DNA of 64,000 nucleotides from Parapedobacter koreensis (lineage in GTDB: Bacteria; Bacteroidota; Bacteroidia; Sphingobacteriales; Sphingobacteriaceae), in contig NZ_FNZR01000010.1 of assembly GCF_900109365.1 (NCBI RefSeq), positions 1 through 64,000 on the forward strand. The letters run 5' to 3'. Of the stretch, positions 34,530-42,495 are shown piece after piece. Position 1 is the first letter of the stretch. Each line of letters starts with the position of its first letter. The position numbers and the translations under genes were made by a program. A model generated the notes under the pieces. The model worked only from the letters and a program-made list of their open reading frames with translations, searched no databases and was not told the origin of the DNA.

Positions 34530-35423
34530 TCATGCCAAGTACCCCGCATGGGTGATGTCTGCGAGCAGGCCACTTCCCGAGGGCATCCAACCCAAGGTTT
34601 TGCGTGTTTTCTCACTCGACGCTGTACAACCCATTGCGGCAAAATGAGCAAACCAGCCGAAATGCGCGGTGATGGCATCACCCGTTTTTCCGACTATGGG
34701 TAATCCCAGCCCTTTGCCAATTTCTTCCGCGATTTCTCGGAAGGGGATACCATCCTCGGCCACGGCATGGAAAACCTTAAGGATAGGCCGTTTTTCGACA
34801 ATCAAGCGATATACAGCTGCCGCATCGAAGCGGTGCACTGCAGGCCAGCGGTTGGCACCTTCAGCCACATAGGCCGATTCGCCTTTTTCCCGGGCCAGCC
34901 CGATGAGGATGGGGATAAAGCCATGGTCGCCAACTCCGTGCACGCTTGCTGGCAGGCGCACGGTATACACATCTACGCCTTTAGCTGCCGCTACGGCTGC
35001 AGCCTCTTCAGATGCTGCCCGTGGCACCACATCCGAGCCGTCCGATACGCGGTCGTCTTCGGTAACCGCCCGATCAGCGCGTAATAGGCCAGTACCGGAA
35101 GTGATTACCAGAGGCTTGTCGGTGCCTACCAGTGCCTCTCCTAGCGTCTCGATGACCTTACGATCGGCCTCACAATTGGCCTTGAACTGGGAAAAATCAT
35201 GATTAAAAGCAGTATGGATAACGGCATCGCATGTACTGGCCCCTTGCCAGAGAATTTCCGGATCATTCACATCGCCCCGCAATACGGCTGCACGGGTAGC
35301 GGTCAGTTGTATGGTAGCCTGCTCCGAACGGACAAGGCCGAGCACTTCGTGCCCACGCTGTAAAAGTTGTTGTACAATGGCGGAACCGACAAATCCCGAG
35401 GCTCCAGTGATAAATATTCGCAT
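34530..35423 (-). CDS. NAD(P)-binding extended-SDR family protein with altered active site
   Basis: A 297-residue Rossmann protein. The N-terminus MRIFITGASGFVGSAIVQQL is the NAD(P)-binding motif. The usual catalytic Tyr-xxx-Lys is replaced: the aligned stretch reads PRAASEEAA, with Arg for Tyr and Glu for Lys. It may be an atypical reductase or a non-catalytic NADP-sensing protein. The ATG at 35423 starts exactly at the Rossmann strand, and the upstream in-frame ATG (35483) would add unrelated residues. A Crp/Fnr regulator is encoded 76 bp upstream on the same strand. Confidence 0.85.
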   Translation of the reverse strand: MRIFITGASGFVGSAIVQQLLQRGHEVLGLVRSEQATIQLTATRAAVLRGDVNDPEILWQGASTCDAVIHTAFNHDFSQFKANCEADRKVIETLGEALVGTDKPLVITSGTGLLRADRAVTEDDRVSDGSDVVPRAASEEAAAVAAAKGVDVYTVRLPASVHGVGDHGFIPILIGLAREKGESAYVAEGANRWPAVHRFDAAAVYRLIVEKRPILKVFHAVAEDGIPFREIAEEIGKGLGLPIVGKTGDAITAHFGWFAHFAAMGCTASSEKTRKTLGWMPSGSGLLADITHAGYLA

Positions 35424-35499
35424 TGGATTTTTAATTTTGTTTGCAACAAAATTGGTGGGTATCCGATGGCTAAACAAGGTCATTTGACCATACTTTCAT

Positions 35500-36078
35500 T
35501 TAACGTCGGTACTGTGCATGGCGGATGCGGGTAAGGGTCTTGAGCGAAATACCGAGGTAAGCAGCAATCATGCGCAACGGCAGGCGGGAAAGAAACCCCG
35601 GGAAACGCTGCACAAAATCTTCATAACGTTCTTCGGGTGTACCACTCAGCATGGTCAGCATCCGCTGCCGACTGTAGTAAGTATTGCGTGATATCAGCTG
35701 TTCTGCAAACTGCTTGAGCGCGGGAAGTTCAGCCAGCAACGTGTCGAAATCGGTTTTGCGCCAACACAAAATTTCACTGCGTTCCACCGCGGCGATACTG
35801 ACCCGCGAAGGCACCTGCCGATCATAGCTTTCGACATCCAACGTCCAGCTCTGCTCGGGCGAGAATTGCAGAATATGTTCGTGGCCGTCTGTTGTGGTAT
35901 GGTACGTCTTGAGCAGGCCTTTCATGACAAAGACCTTATGGCGGCAAATTTCACCTGTACCCAGGATGGATTCATTGCGACGAAGCACCTTTGGCTTGGC
36001 CAGGTAGCATACCTGCCTGATGGTTTCGTCCGGTAGATCGGTCTGCCCAAAAAGGTATTGTTGGAATTCGGTGTGCAT
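35500..36078 (-). CDS. Crp/Fnr-family transcriptional regulator
   Basis: A 192-residue regulator. Residues 10-125 form the cyclic-nucleotide-binding beta-roll (RNESILGTGEICRHKVFVMK, HILQFSPEQSW). Residues 140-192 form the helix-turn-helix (LPLRMIAAYLGISLKTLTRI), with the short C-terminus typical of Bacteroidota members. The effector cannot be read; these proteins often respond to cAMP, redox or quinone state. Its promoter at 36083-36114 predicts a nearly leaderless mRNA. It probably regulates one or both neighbouring SDR-type genes. Confidence 0.88.
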   Translation of the reverse strand: MHTEFQQYLFGQTDLPDETIRQVCYLAKPKVLRRNESILGTGEICRHKVFVMKGLLKTYHTTTDGHEHILQFSPEQSWTLDVESYDRQVPSRVSIAAVERSEILCWRKTDFDTLLAELPALKQFAEQLISRNTYYSRQRMLTMLSGTPEERYEDFVQRFPGFLSRLPLRMIAAYLGISLKTLTRIRHAQYRR

Positions 36079-36082
36079 TGAC

Positions 36083-36114
36083 CAAACTTAAGCAACTTGC
36101 GCTAGATGTGCAAA
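36083..36114 (-). promoter_or_regulatory. Promoter of the Crp/Fnr gene
   Basis: Minus strand: TTTG at 36114-36111, a 20-bp spacer and TAAGTTTG at 36090-36083, an excellent Bacteroidota promoter match. The -7 element ends 5 bp before the ATG, so transcription would start at or next to the start codon. Confidence 0.7.
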
Positions 36115-36121
36115 TTGTAGG

Positions 36122-36152
36122 AAAAAAGCCGGCCGCATCCGTGCGTGCCGGC
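36122..36152 (-). terminator. Intrinsic terminator of the NAD(P)-binding protein gene
   Basis: On the minus strand GCCGGC pairs with GCCGGC and the inner CGCA pairs with TGCG (36128-36152), followed by six T (36127-36122). It lies 35 bp past the stop of the gene at 36188-36832 and upstream of the Crp/Fnr gene. Confidence 0.88.
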
Positions 36153-36187
36153 CGACTTCCACCAAGTAGTGTTGACAATAAAACCGC

Positions 36188-36832
36188 CTATGGTACCTGA
36201 CGATCGTATAAAAATGGGCTGGCCCGGATAAATCGGTGCTCTTCCAGCGCAGAAACTAAGAACGAAGCCAGATCAGCAGCACCAATGGAATCGCCAGCAC
36301 AATTAATCGGGTTGGCTTCGGTGCTGTGTTGTTGGTTGGTTTGCTGGATCAGCGGAAGGCGCACCATCGTCCAATCCAACTTACTCTCTTCGAGCAGCTC
36401 GTATTCCCGCTGCTTATCGGTTGTGGTTTCGGGATAATGCGCGTACATCCATGCGGTAGCGGCTTTTACGCTGTCGCTTTTCTGATCGCCGGGGACGTCG
36501 ACACTGAGCCCCGTTGTAACGAGGTAACGGCTGATGCCACAGGCTTCCATTGCCTTGATGACATTCGTGGTGGCGTCGCTGAAAATGGATCGCTCACCTT
36601 TAGGTTGCCCCAACGTGCTGATAACGGCCTCGCATCCGGCCACCAATGTATAAACGCTTTGGTAGTCACGGGCGTCGCCTACCAAGACTTCCACCTGCTC
36701 GTGATGGATGGTCAACCGATTTGGTTGACGCAAGAGCAACTTGAGCACATACCCTTTTTCCAATAGGTGGCGTACAACGTATACGCCTGATTTTCCTGTG
36801 CCGCCAATGACGGCTATTTTATGATGTATCAT
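36188..36832 (-). CDS. NAD(P)-binding atypical SDR (NmrA/SDR_a5-like)
   Basis: A 214-residue Rossmann protein: IAVIGGTGKSGVYVVRHLLE at the start, GDARDYQSVYTLVAGCEAVI in the middle and SRYLVTTGLSVDVPGD later. This short class lacks the Tyr-xxx-Lys catalytic pair and includes flavin reductases, epimerase-like and regulatory NADP-binding proteins; I cannot choose among them. It is a single-gene unit with a clear promoter 111 bp upstream and a terminator. Confidence 0.82.
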   Translation of the reverse strand: MIHHKIAVIGGTGKSGVYVVRHLLEKGYVLKLLLRQPNRLTIHHEQVEVLVGDARDYQSVYTLVAGCEAVISTLGQPKGERSIFSDATTNVIKAMEACGISRYLVTTGLSVDVPGDQKSDSVKAATAWMYAHYPETTTDKQREYELLEESKLDWTMVRLPLIQQTNQQHSTEANPINCAGDSIGAADLASFLVSALEEHRFIRASPFLYDRQVP

Positions 36833-36942
36833 GATTTACCTCTTAAAGTTATTGAATATAAACGGTTCCCGGCCTCCAGTGAAGCCGGATATCCAAGCGA
36901 ATACTTGGCTTACAGGTATGCTATAAAGAGGTTTTAATGATC

Positions 36943-36975
36943 CAAAGGTAAAAAACGAACGGCAAATTTGCAAAA
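36943..36975 (-). promoter_or_regulatory. Promoter of the NAD(P)-binding protein gene, with structured leader
   Basis: Minus strand: TTTTG at 36975-36971, a 20-bp spacer and TACCTTTG at 36950-36943. Transcription would begin near 36936, giving a leader of about 104 nt. Within that leader two small stems can form: CCGGC with GCCGG (36869-36888) and CCAAG with CTTGG (36893-36908). Confidence 0.7.
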
Positions 36976-37068
36976 CAATGCACTAAAAAGTAACGGTGTA
37001 GAAGTGTTTTAGCTGTGCGGTTATAGTTTAGGGAAAGCAAAAGTTTCAAGAAACTAAAACTAATCATG

Positions 37069-37410
37069 CTACCACACTTTCTTGTTAGATGCCTGTAGCA
37101 TGTCTATGGCATAAAGCGCCACCTCATCTCGATCATCCGGATTCCTCATCCGTCTTTTCATCGCGTCTTCCCAGTTTGCCAAAGCCTCTTGAATGGTGTC
37201 GCCGTACCCTGCTACGCCTGCTTGCGTATCAGGCCCCAAAACACAGCAATAGCCCTCATTTTTTTGAAAAACCACGGGCTGAAGTTCTTTGATAAGCAAC
37301 GAGACAGCCTTGTCCTCGTAATTAAGCTGAATAATACGGTCTTCAGCAACTTTCATTTGTTTCATACCAATCCTATTAAAAACGGCCATGTCTTCACTCA
37401 TTTTCTGCAA
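37069..37410 (-). CDS. HicB-like orphan protein, 113 aa
   Basis: The core of this protein (VFQKNEGYCCVLGPDTQAGV, then GYGDTIQEALANWEDAM) resembles the partial RNase-H fold of HicB antitoxins, where a G-Y-x-A-x-x-P strand is followed by S-x-G-D-T-x-x-E-A. No HicA toxin (a short double-stranded-RNA-binding-like protein) is encoded beside it, and no DNA-binding C-terminal domain is evident. Several in-frame ATGs near the front (37410, 37401, 37389, 37365) leave the start uncertain. It follows the 164-aa membrane-tail protein by 13 bp. Confidence 0.6.
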   Translation of the reverse strand: MQKMSEDMAVFNRIGMKQMKVAEDRIIQLNYEDKAVSLLIKELQPVVFQKNEGYCCVLGPDTQAGVAGYGDTIQEALANWEDAMKRRMRNPDDRDEVALYAIDMLQASNKKVW

Positions 37411-37423
37411 CGAAGTCTAGGTG

Positions 37424-37918
37424 CTACTTATCCCGTTTCTTTGCTAATATCGCCGCTACAATCCCAACAGCTAACACGGTGCCCACCACCATTCGGGTGA
37501 TAACACCTTTGCGGTTGTGCTTCCAAGCCGCTTTCCATCCGCTTTCAATAAAAATGTTGGGAATATGGCCCCGTCTAAGATCATCCACAAAACCTTCCAC
37601 CACATTGATCCGATCGGCCAGCAGCAAGGGCAGCCAATGACCGAAACTTGACTCGCTGTATTTAAAAGCCTGTCGGCGTATTGCCCCGCTCAGTCCCGAA
37701 GGTGGATGTGGGGCACCAAACACGGCCGATACCGTGGGTCTTTCACTGGAATGCAGCACTTCAATATTTTCTAACTGTTGCGGAGGCCGTTCCCAATCGA
37801 GCCTGCGGTGATCATCGCCGGTGTAATGTTTCATGGGATAAGTAGGTTCGTTCTCCGGATCAGCGTCTATACCCCATCCTTTGATATGCGAATAATTGTT
37901 TGACAAGTTGTTTTCCAT
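37424..37918 (-). CDS. Hypothetical tail-anchored membrane protein, 164 aa
   Basis: I recognise no domain. The first 130 residues are soluble and contain many Pro, His and Trp (DPENEPTYPMKHYTGDDHRR, WERPPQQLENIEVLHSSERP). One membrane segment lies near the C-terminus (residues 140-158, MVVGTVLAVGIVAAILA) followed by a short basic tail KKRDK, so it is probably anchored by its C-terminus with the body facing the cytoplasm. It starts 13 bp after the zinc alcohol dehydrogenase gene and is probably cotranscribed with it. Confidence 0.6.
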   Translation of the reverse strand: MENNLSNNYSHIKGWGIDADPENEPTYPMKHYTGDDHRRLDWERPPQQLENIEVLHSSERPTVSAVFGAPHPPSGLSGAIRRQAFKYSESSFGHWLPLLLADRINVVEGFVDDLRRGHIPNIFIESGWKAAWKHNRKGVITRMVVGTVLAVGIVAAILAKKRDK

Positions 37919-37931
37919 GATATGCTTCTTT

Positions 37932-39086
37932 TTAGTTCCTCGCGGAAGGCGGTATCAATACAGTCTTAATGCAGTTATCAAGTTTTGATGAGAAAATGTG
38001 GTAAGCATCGGCGATCTCTTCGAGTGGTATTCGGTGGGTGATTAGCCCTTTGGGATCGATGTAGCCGTCTTGTACATGCTTGATCAGTCGAGGAAGCAAA
38101 CGCTTGACCGACGCTTGATTGGCACGGACGGTAAGCCCTTTATTCACTACATTTCCAATGGGCACCAAGTTGCCGGTAGGCCCGTATACGCCGACTATGG
38201 ATAAGATACCACCTTTTTTGACTGAATTTATTGCCCAATGAAGCGCTATGGCTGAGCCTGCCTGAAGCATAAGTTTTTTTCCTGTAATGGTGTGCAGTGC
38301 ACTTCCCGCCGCATCCGCTCCCACAGCGTCTATGCACACGTCGGCGCCCAACCATCCAGTCTCCCGCTTCAGAAACAACACGGGATCTTCCAACGACCGG
38401 AAGTTGTATGCTTCACACTGCGCATAATGGCGGGCAAACTCCAGCCGATATTCCAAATGGTCTATGATAATGACACGGCCTGCACCAAAAAGCCATGCAC
38501 ACTTAGCAGCCATAATGCCGATGGGACCCGCACCGAAAACCACTACGGTATCTCCCGGTTTAATCCCGCCCATTTCTGCCGCTTGATACCCGGTAGGCAC
38601 CACATCAGTCAACAGCACAGCATCGTCGGGATCCATATCATCTGGTATAACGGTAGGCCCTATATCAGCATAAGGCACACGCACGTATTCTGCCTGTCCC
38701 CCGTCATAGCCGCCAGCCGTGTGTGAATAGCCAAATATCCCACCAACCGCCGTGGCTTCCGGGTTGGACTCGTGGCAGTTGCCATACAATTCCTGCTTAC
38801 AGAAAGCGCACTTACCACAGGCAATATTGAAAGGCACAAGCACTTGGTCTCCCTTTTTTAGATTTTGCACAGAAGACCCTATTTCTTCGACAATGCCAAT
38901 AAACTCATGACCAAAGGTGGTACCCACTCGTGTATCGGGAACCATTCCATGGTATAGATGTAGATCTGAGCCACAAATACACGTACGAATCACACGCACG
39001 ATGGCGTCACCAGGGTGAAGGATTTCTGGATAGGGTTTGTGATCTACGCGTATGCGACGCGGTCCCCGGTAGTTCATTGCTAACAT
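37932..39086 (-). CDS. Zinc-dependent alcohol/formaldehyde dehydrogenase
   Basis: A 384-residue MDR-family dehydrogenase. Catalytic zinc ligands are Cys38 (CGSDLHLYHG) and His60-Glu61 (TTFGHEFIG); the structural zinc site has Cys90, 93, 96 and 104 (CGKCAFCKQELYGNC). The NAD-binding motif VVFGAGPIGIMAAKCAWLFG follows. It resembles the glutathione-independent formaldehyde dehydrogenase branch. I chose the ATG at 39086, preceded by an AAAAGGA-like ribosome site; an upstream ATG at 39194 would add 36 poorly conserved residues. Two small genes follow on the same strand. Confidence 0.88.
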   Translation of the reverse strand: MLAMNYRGPRRIRVDHKPYPEILHPGDAIVRVIRTCICGSDLHLYHGMVPDTRVGTTFGHEFIGIVEEIGSSVQNLKKGDQVLVPFNIACGKCAFCKQELYGNCHESNPEATAVGGIFGYSHTAGGYDGGQAEYVRVPYADIGPTVIPDDMDPDDAVLLTDVVPTGYQAAEMGGIKPGDTVVVFGAGPIGIMAAKCAWLFGAGRVIIIDHLEYRLEFARHYAQCEAYNFRSLEDPVLFLKRETGWLGADVCIDAVGADAAGSALHTITGKKLMLQAGSAIALHWAINSVKKGGILSIVGVYGPTGNLVPIGNVVNKGLTVRANQASVKRLLPRLIKHVQDGYIDPKGLITHRIPLEEIADAYHIFSSKLDNCIKTVLIPPSARN

Positions 39087-39865
39087 AACGATCGATTTAA
39101 AACATCCTTTTATTGCTAAACGGATAATATTCAGTATGTGGAAGCCAAGCCTCAAATTCGACAGTTGCGCAGCTTCCATTAAAGATGACAGCAAAATCCA
39201 TCAATTGTTGGCTTTGATTGAAAATAACCGGTAAAAAATTGGTCCAGCTATTAAATATTGACCAAACCAGTAACCCATTTCTCTGTCATACTCACCCTTC
39301 GCAATAAAGGCGATAGCCAGTTCACTGGCGACCCTTATGCGCTGCTGGAGACATGGCGATCGGCTGTATTGCAGCACAACGAACAGGCCATACTTATTGG
39401 TGAAGCCGATGTGGAGCCGGAAGCATAATGCACTCCTGCACCTTCAGTTCATTGCGGACAGACGCTACCTCAATTTTTTGCGGAACCATGATGAAACTAG
39501 CCATGAGCTTGCTTTTCTCTTTGCCCGGCGTACCTGTAATACGATATGGCGAGGAGACAGGAATGGGAGACGGCCTCAACCTGCCCGAGCGGAGAAGTGT
39601 CCGTACAGCTACATCACTGTTGAATCTGCTTATCGGCCTATGGGCATAGCTGGCTTGTCATCCGTGGCCAACATATACATGGATACGCGAAATAAATGTA
39701 GATACAATAAACTTTTTTAAAATAATCAAAACAATTTTAGGGGGATTTTTGTCTGCTTCTCTGCCAAACAGGTAATAAATGGCATCAATGAATCCTCGAT
39801 TTATGAAAAAGTAGCAGAGACACCAAGTTATAATTTGTAAAACACACGACACCAGAAAGCAGATT
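39087..39865. other. 779-bp gap with a GH13 relic
   Basis: No intact gene is visible. The first 200 bp are the upstream region of the zinc dehydrogenase gene. A shattered TreS-like GH13 gene occupies 39301-39649. The last 215 bp are the leader of the ECF sigma factor gene; a TATAATTTG 23 bp before its ATG resembles the -7 element but has one extra base. Confidence 0.6.
39301..39649 (+). pseudogene. Relic of a trehalose-synthase-like GH13 enzyme (TreS type)
   Basis: Three reading frames in order carry conserved pieces of one GH13 enzyme. First, DPYALLETWRSAVLQHNEQA followed by ILIGEADVEPEA (catalytic Glu region) ends in a stop at 39426. Second, LHLQFIADRRYLNFLRNHDE (catalytic Asp region). Third, SLLFSLPGVPVIRYGEETGM followed by GDGLNLPERRSVRT. 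The last piece is the hallmark of TreS and close relatives. Compared with an intact enzyme of 500 or more residues most of the gene is deleted and two frameshifts remain, so it is dead. Confidence 0.8.
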
Positions 39866-40378
39866 ATGAATAAGATTGAATTTAACACCAAGGTAGTACA
39901 GGAAGTAGGCTCATTAAACAACTACGCACGTTATTTTACCCGCGATCCTGAAAATGCAAGTGATTTGGTCCAAGACACGATGTTAAAGGCTTTTTCTTAT
40001 TATAACAAGTTCAAGGAAGGCACAAATTTGCAGGCATGGCTCTATACGATATTGAAAAACACATTTATCAATTATTATCGAAGAAAAGTAAAAACGAATG
40101 CTATCATCCTTAAAACGGAAACGATTTCTTCGTCCGACCTGTATAAGAGCTCTTTGCTTAATGGGGCAGAGGGAAAGTTCGTCATGAAAGATATCGAATA
40201 TGCGTTGTCAAAACTTTCTGAAGAATATTATTATCCCTTTACGATGTATTACGAGGGTTATAAATACCATGAAATTGCCGAACAATTCCAAATCCCGATA
40301 GGCACAGTAAAAACCCGTATACACGTAGCCAGGCAACAGCTCAAGAAAAAACTCAAACCATACGCTAAAGGCAAATAA
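39866..40378 (+). CDS. ECF-family RNA polymerase sigma factor
   Basis: A 170-residue sigma-70 factor with only regions 2 and 4. Region 2 reads [20 protein letters not shown] and [20 protein letters not shown]; region 4 reads [20 protein letters not shown] and [13 protein letters not shown]. No anti-sigma factor gene is adjacent, unlike many Bacteroidota ECF genes that precede fecR and susC. It is followed by an intrinsic terminator, so it is transcribed alone. Its place among stress-type genes suggests it directs a stress regulon, but no target promoter can be derived here. Confidence 0.92.
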   Translation: MNKIEFNTKVVQEVGSLNNYARYFTRDPENASDLVQDTMLKAFSYYNKFKEGTNLQAWLYTILKNTFINYYRRKVKTNAIILKTETISSSDLYKSSLLNGAEGKFVMKDIEYALSKLSEEYYYPFTMYYEGYKYHEIAEQFQIPIGTVKTRIHVARQQLKKKLKPYAKGK

Positions 40379-40404
40379 GCGAGTATATCTGCACACACAG
40401 CAGG

Positions 40405-40438
40405 CAGTCGGTATCCATAGGATATCGACTGTTTTTTT
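40405..40438 (+). terminator. Intrinsic terminator of the sigma factor gene
   Basis: CAGTCG-TATCC pairs with GGATA-CGACTG (40405-40431; one internal mismatch) and is followed by seven T. It begins 27 bp after the stop codon. Confidence 0.9.
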
Positions 40439-40572
40439 GTTTTCTGCAAAAAACACCTCGCCATTTTTATTCCGAAAGGCCTGTATGAATATTAAAATTA
40501 TTAAAAACTCCGTATCCCATCTTATTGTTATCCGATCAGGAGTGGAGGGAGACAGATTAAAAATTTGAATAT

Positions 40573-41322
40573 ATGGAAACACAAGTTGAAAAAGAAGCTC
40601 CATCAGGATTGGAGTTATTCTATCAGACATTGCTGCAGGAGATTTATTGGAGTGAACTGCATCTACGCGATGTTTTGGAAAGCATGGAGGAGCGCGCGAG
40701 CACGGACGAACTAAAATCAGCCTTCCGCAACCACCGCGAAGAGACAAGCAACCAGATAAGCCGACTGGAAAAAATTTTTTACCTAGAGGGCATGGGAGCA
40801 CAGCCGATGTTTTGTGTAGGAATGCAAGGCTTGTTTGACGAGGGTTGGCAGGTGATTGACGAAACGGAAGAGGGCTCGGCACATCGCGATGCAGCGTTGA
40901 TCGTGGCAGCGCAAAAAGTAGAGCATTATGAAATCGCTACGTATGGTAGCTTGAGCACATTGGCGAAAACTTTGGGCTTCCAAGAAGCTGTCGACCTGCT
41001 GGAACAAACCTTGGCCGAGGAAAAGAAAGCCGATGGTACGCTGACGGCATTGGCCGAAAGGGACATCAATGCCGAGGCCAGCATTGAAGCGGTGTCTGAA
41101 GAGCAGTTTCCGGTTCCTGATACAGCCAACATTACGACCGAATCCGAACCCTCCGTAAATACCATGAAAGCGGGAATAACCGGTGTTGATGCGGGCGCGG
41201 GATCTAAATCTACACGCGAGGGCACCGAAGCCAGCACGCCGGGATCTGCCGAGGCGCTACTGGTAAATGATGACGGAACACCTAAAGCCAAAAAAAAGAA
41301 CACACGCAAGGCAAAGGTTTAA
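40573..41322 (+). CDS. YciE/DUF892 ferritin-like protein with a long low-complexity tail
   Basis: Residues 10-160 form the DUF892 (YciE) ferritin-like helical bundle (GLELFYQTLLQEIYWSELHL, KVEHYEIATYGSLSTLAKTL) with Glu and His residues placed for a di-metal site. Members are induced by osmotic and general stress. Residues 165-249 are low complexity, rich in Glu, Ser, Thr and Ala, and end in a very basic stretch (KAKKKNTRKAKV) that could bind nucleic acid. That tail is longer than in typical YciE. The gene has its own upstream terminator (from the sigma gene) and a hairpin at its end. Confidence 0.85.
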   Translation: METQVEKEAPSGLELFYQTLLQEIYWSELHLRDVLESMEERASTDELKSAFRNHREETSNQISRLEKIFYLEGMGAQPMFCVGMQGLFDEGWQVIDETEEGSAHRDAALIVAAQKVEHYEIATYGSLSTLAKTLGFQEAVDLLEQTLAEEKKADGTLTALAERDINAEASIEAVSEEQFPVPDTANITTESEPSVNTMKAGITGVDAGAGSKSTREGTEASTPGSAEALLVNDDGTPKAKKKNTRKAKV

Positions 41323-41326
41323 AAGG

Positions 41327-41362
41327 GAAAGGGGCTGCAAAATAATTTTGCGGTCCCCTTTC
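41327..41362. terminator. Hairpin between convergent genes
   Basis: GAAAGGGG (41327-41334) pairs with CCCCTTTC (41355-41362), with inner pairing of GCAAAAT and ATTTTGC. It sits between the convergent YciE-like and DUF421 genes and could end transcription from both sides, although T-runs are weak. Confidence 0.55.
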
Positions 41363-41367
41363 TGTTG

Positions 41368-41829
41368 TTATTCCCCAGTTTTTCCTTCTGCCAGCGGTAT
41401 AATGGAAATCTGCCCATCCCGCTCCAAAACTGCATATTTTATCTGGTTCATCTGTTCAAGCCCATGCGTGAGCCGCGCAGCTTCCATGATATCTTCGGTA
41501 TCCACCCTAGCCTCTTTCATCCTTCCTTTAAGGGGTTTTCCATGATCCACTAATATCAGCGGGGTACCTTCCAGTAGCCTATCAAGCTTTTTGTACCGAC
41601 CCTTCAACTTCACAAATACCATATCTATACCCATAAGCACTGTAATTAATACAAGTGCATTTGTCACTGAAAAATCATTGCCCAGAAGTGCTTGTTGAGT
41701 GGCTTCGCCGACAATCAGCAGCAGCACAAAATCAAACGTGGTCGTTTCTGCCAGGCTACGTTTGCCGAGCACACGGAACAACGCCAAGAGGAATAGGTAT
41801 ACGGCAACTCCACGAAGAAAAAGTTCCAT
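41368..41829 (-). CDS. DUF421 (YetF/YcaP) membrane protein
   Basis: A 153-residue protein with three membrane segments (about residues 5-22, 30-48 and 54-72) and a C-terminal soluble DUF421 domain (RLLEGTPLILVDHGKPLKGR, MNQIKYAVLERDGQISIIPL). The motif ETTTFDFVLLLIVGEA is typical of the family. The role is unknown; in Bacillus, YetF-type proteins affect spores and membrane. It follows the gene at 41831 by 1 bp and is probably translationally linked to it. Confidence 0.85.
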   Translation of the reverse strand: MELFLRGVAVYLFLLALFRVLGKRSLAETTTFDFVLLLIVGEATQQALLGNDFSVTNALVLITVLMGIDMVFVKLKGRYKKLDRLLEGTPLILVDHGKPLKGRMKEARVDTEDIMEAARLTHGLEQMNQIKYAVLERDGQISIIPLAEGKTGE

Positions 41830-41830
41830 A

Positions 41831-42346
41831 CTATGGATAGATAAAATGTGCTATCTTGAAATCTTGACCATTGATCTGCCACGTCTCTACCACTGTACCC
41901 GTTTTTTGTGGGTTTAAGTAAAAATAGATGGTCGCCTCACCGCCGTTTTCTACCTTAAACGTATAAACCACGTTTCTATCGGCAAGATGTGTTTCATGGC
42001 TTTCGGGAATTATTTTCTCGATTTTGAAAGCATCCAAGTAATCCATTGGGATGAGCAACTCGATTTCATCCTTTCCACTTACCCGCCAAGTGACGGTCAT
42101 CTCCTTTTCGTAACGCAGAAATTTTTCATACTGAAGGGTCGCTCCGCCGCTTGCCAGCTGTTTCCTGCTTAGCCATCCATTGCCAAAAAGCCCTAATGTA
42201 GTAAGTACAATCACCGTCAGAATCAGTACACTGCAAGCCCGCTGCACGTTCCACCCTTTCAACTGGTGGCTCAGCTTCTCATCTAGTTCAAGCGTATGTT
42301 CAATCTTTTCAATCCTATGGAACGTTCGCATATCATGAGAAATCAT
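41831..42346 (-). CDS. Hypothetical single-pass membrane protein, 171 aa
   Basis: A short cytosolic N-terminus (FHRIEKIEHTLELDEKLSHQ) precedes one membrane segment (about residues 38-58), after which a beta-rich extracytoplasmic domain follows. It ends 1 bp before the DUF421 gene on the same strand, so the two proteins probably work together, for example as an envelope pair. The ATG at 42346 is used; the ATG at 42331 (MRTFHRIEK) is an alternative. I do not recognise the domain. Confidence 0.65.
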   Translation of the reverse strand: MISHDMRTFHRIEKIEHTLELDEKLSHQLKGWNVQRACSVLILTVIVLTTLGLFGNGWLSRKQLASGGATLQYEKFLRYEKEMTVTWRVSGKDEIELLIPMDYLDAFKIEKIIPESHETHLADRNVVYTFKVENGGEATIYFYLNPQKTGTVVETWQINGQDFKIAHFIYP

Positions 42347-42495
42347 TGGGCATATCGCCCTCTACTACCTGTATTGCAAGAACTCGTCCTTAACGTTAGG
42401 TATAACAAATAGGTATAAGTAAATAGCATAGTGTACTATTTTTTAGCCTTGATGTTTACTAAAGTGGATTCTTTGCCATGTAGATGTACACTACG

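Noticed and set aside
37069-37410. Complete HicAB toxin-antitoxin system
   Set aside because: Only a HicB-like protein is present; no HicA-sized gene with the expected His motif lies on either side.
39658-39921. 87-codon minus-strand hydrophobic open frame
   Set aside because: Overlaps the sigma factor start and its leader; composition reflects AT-rich DNA and no neighbour supports it.
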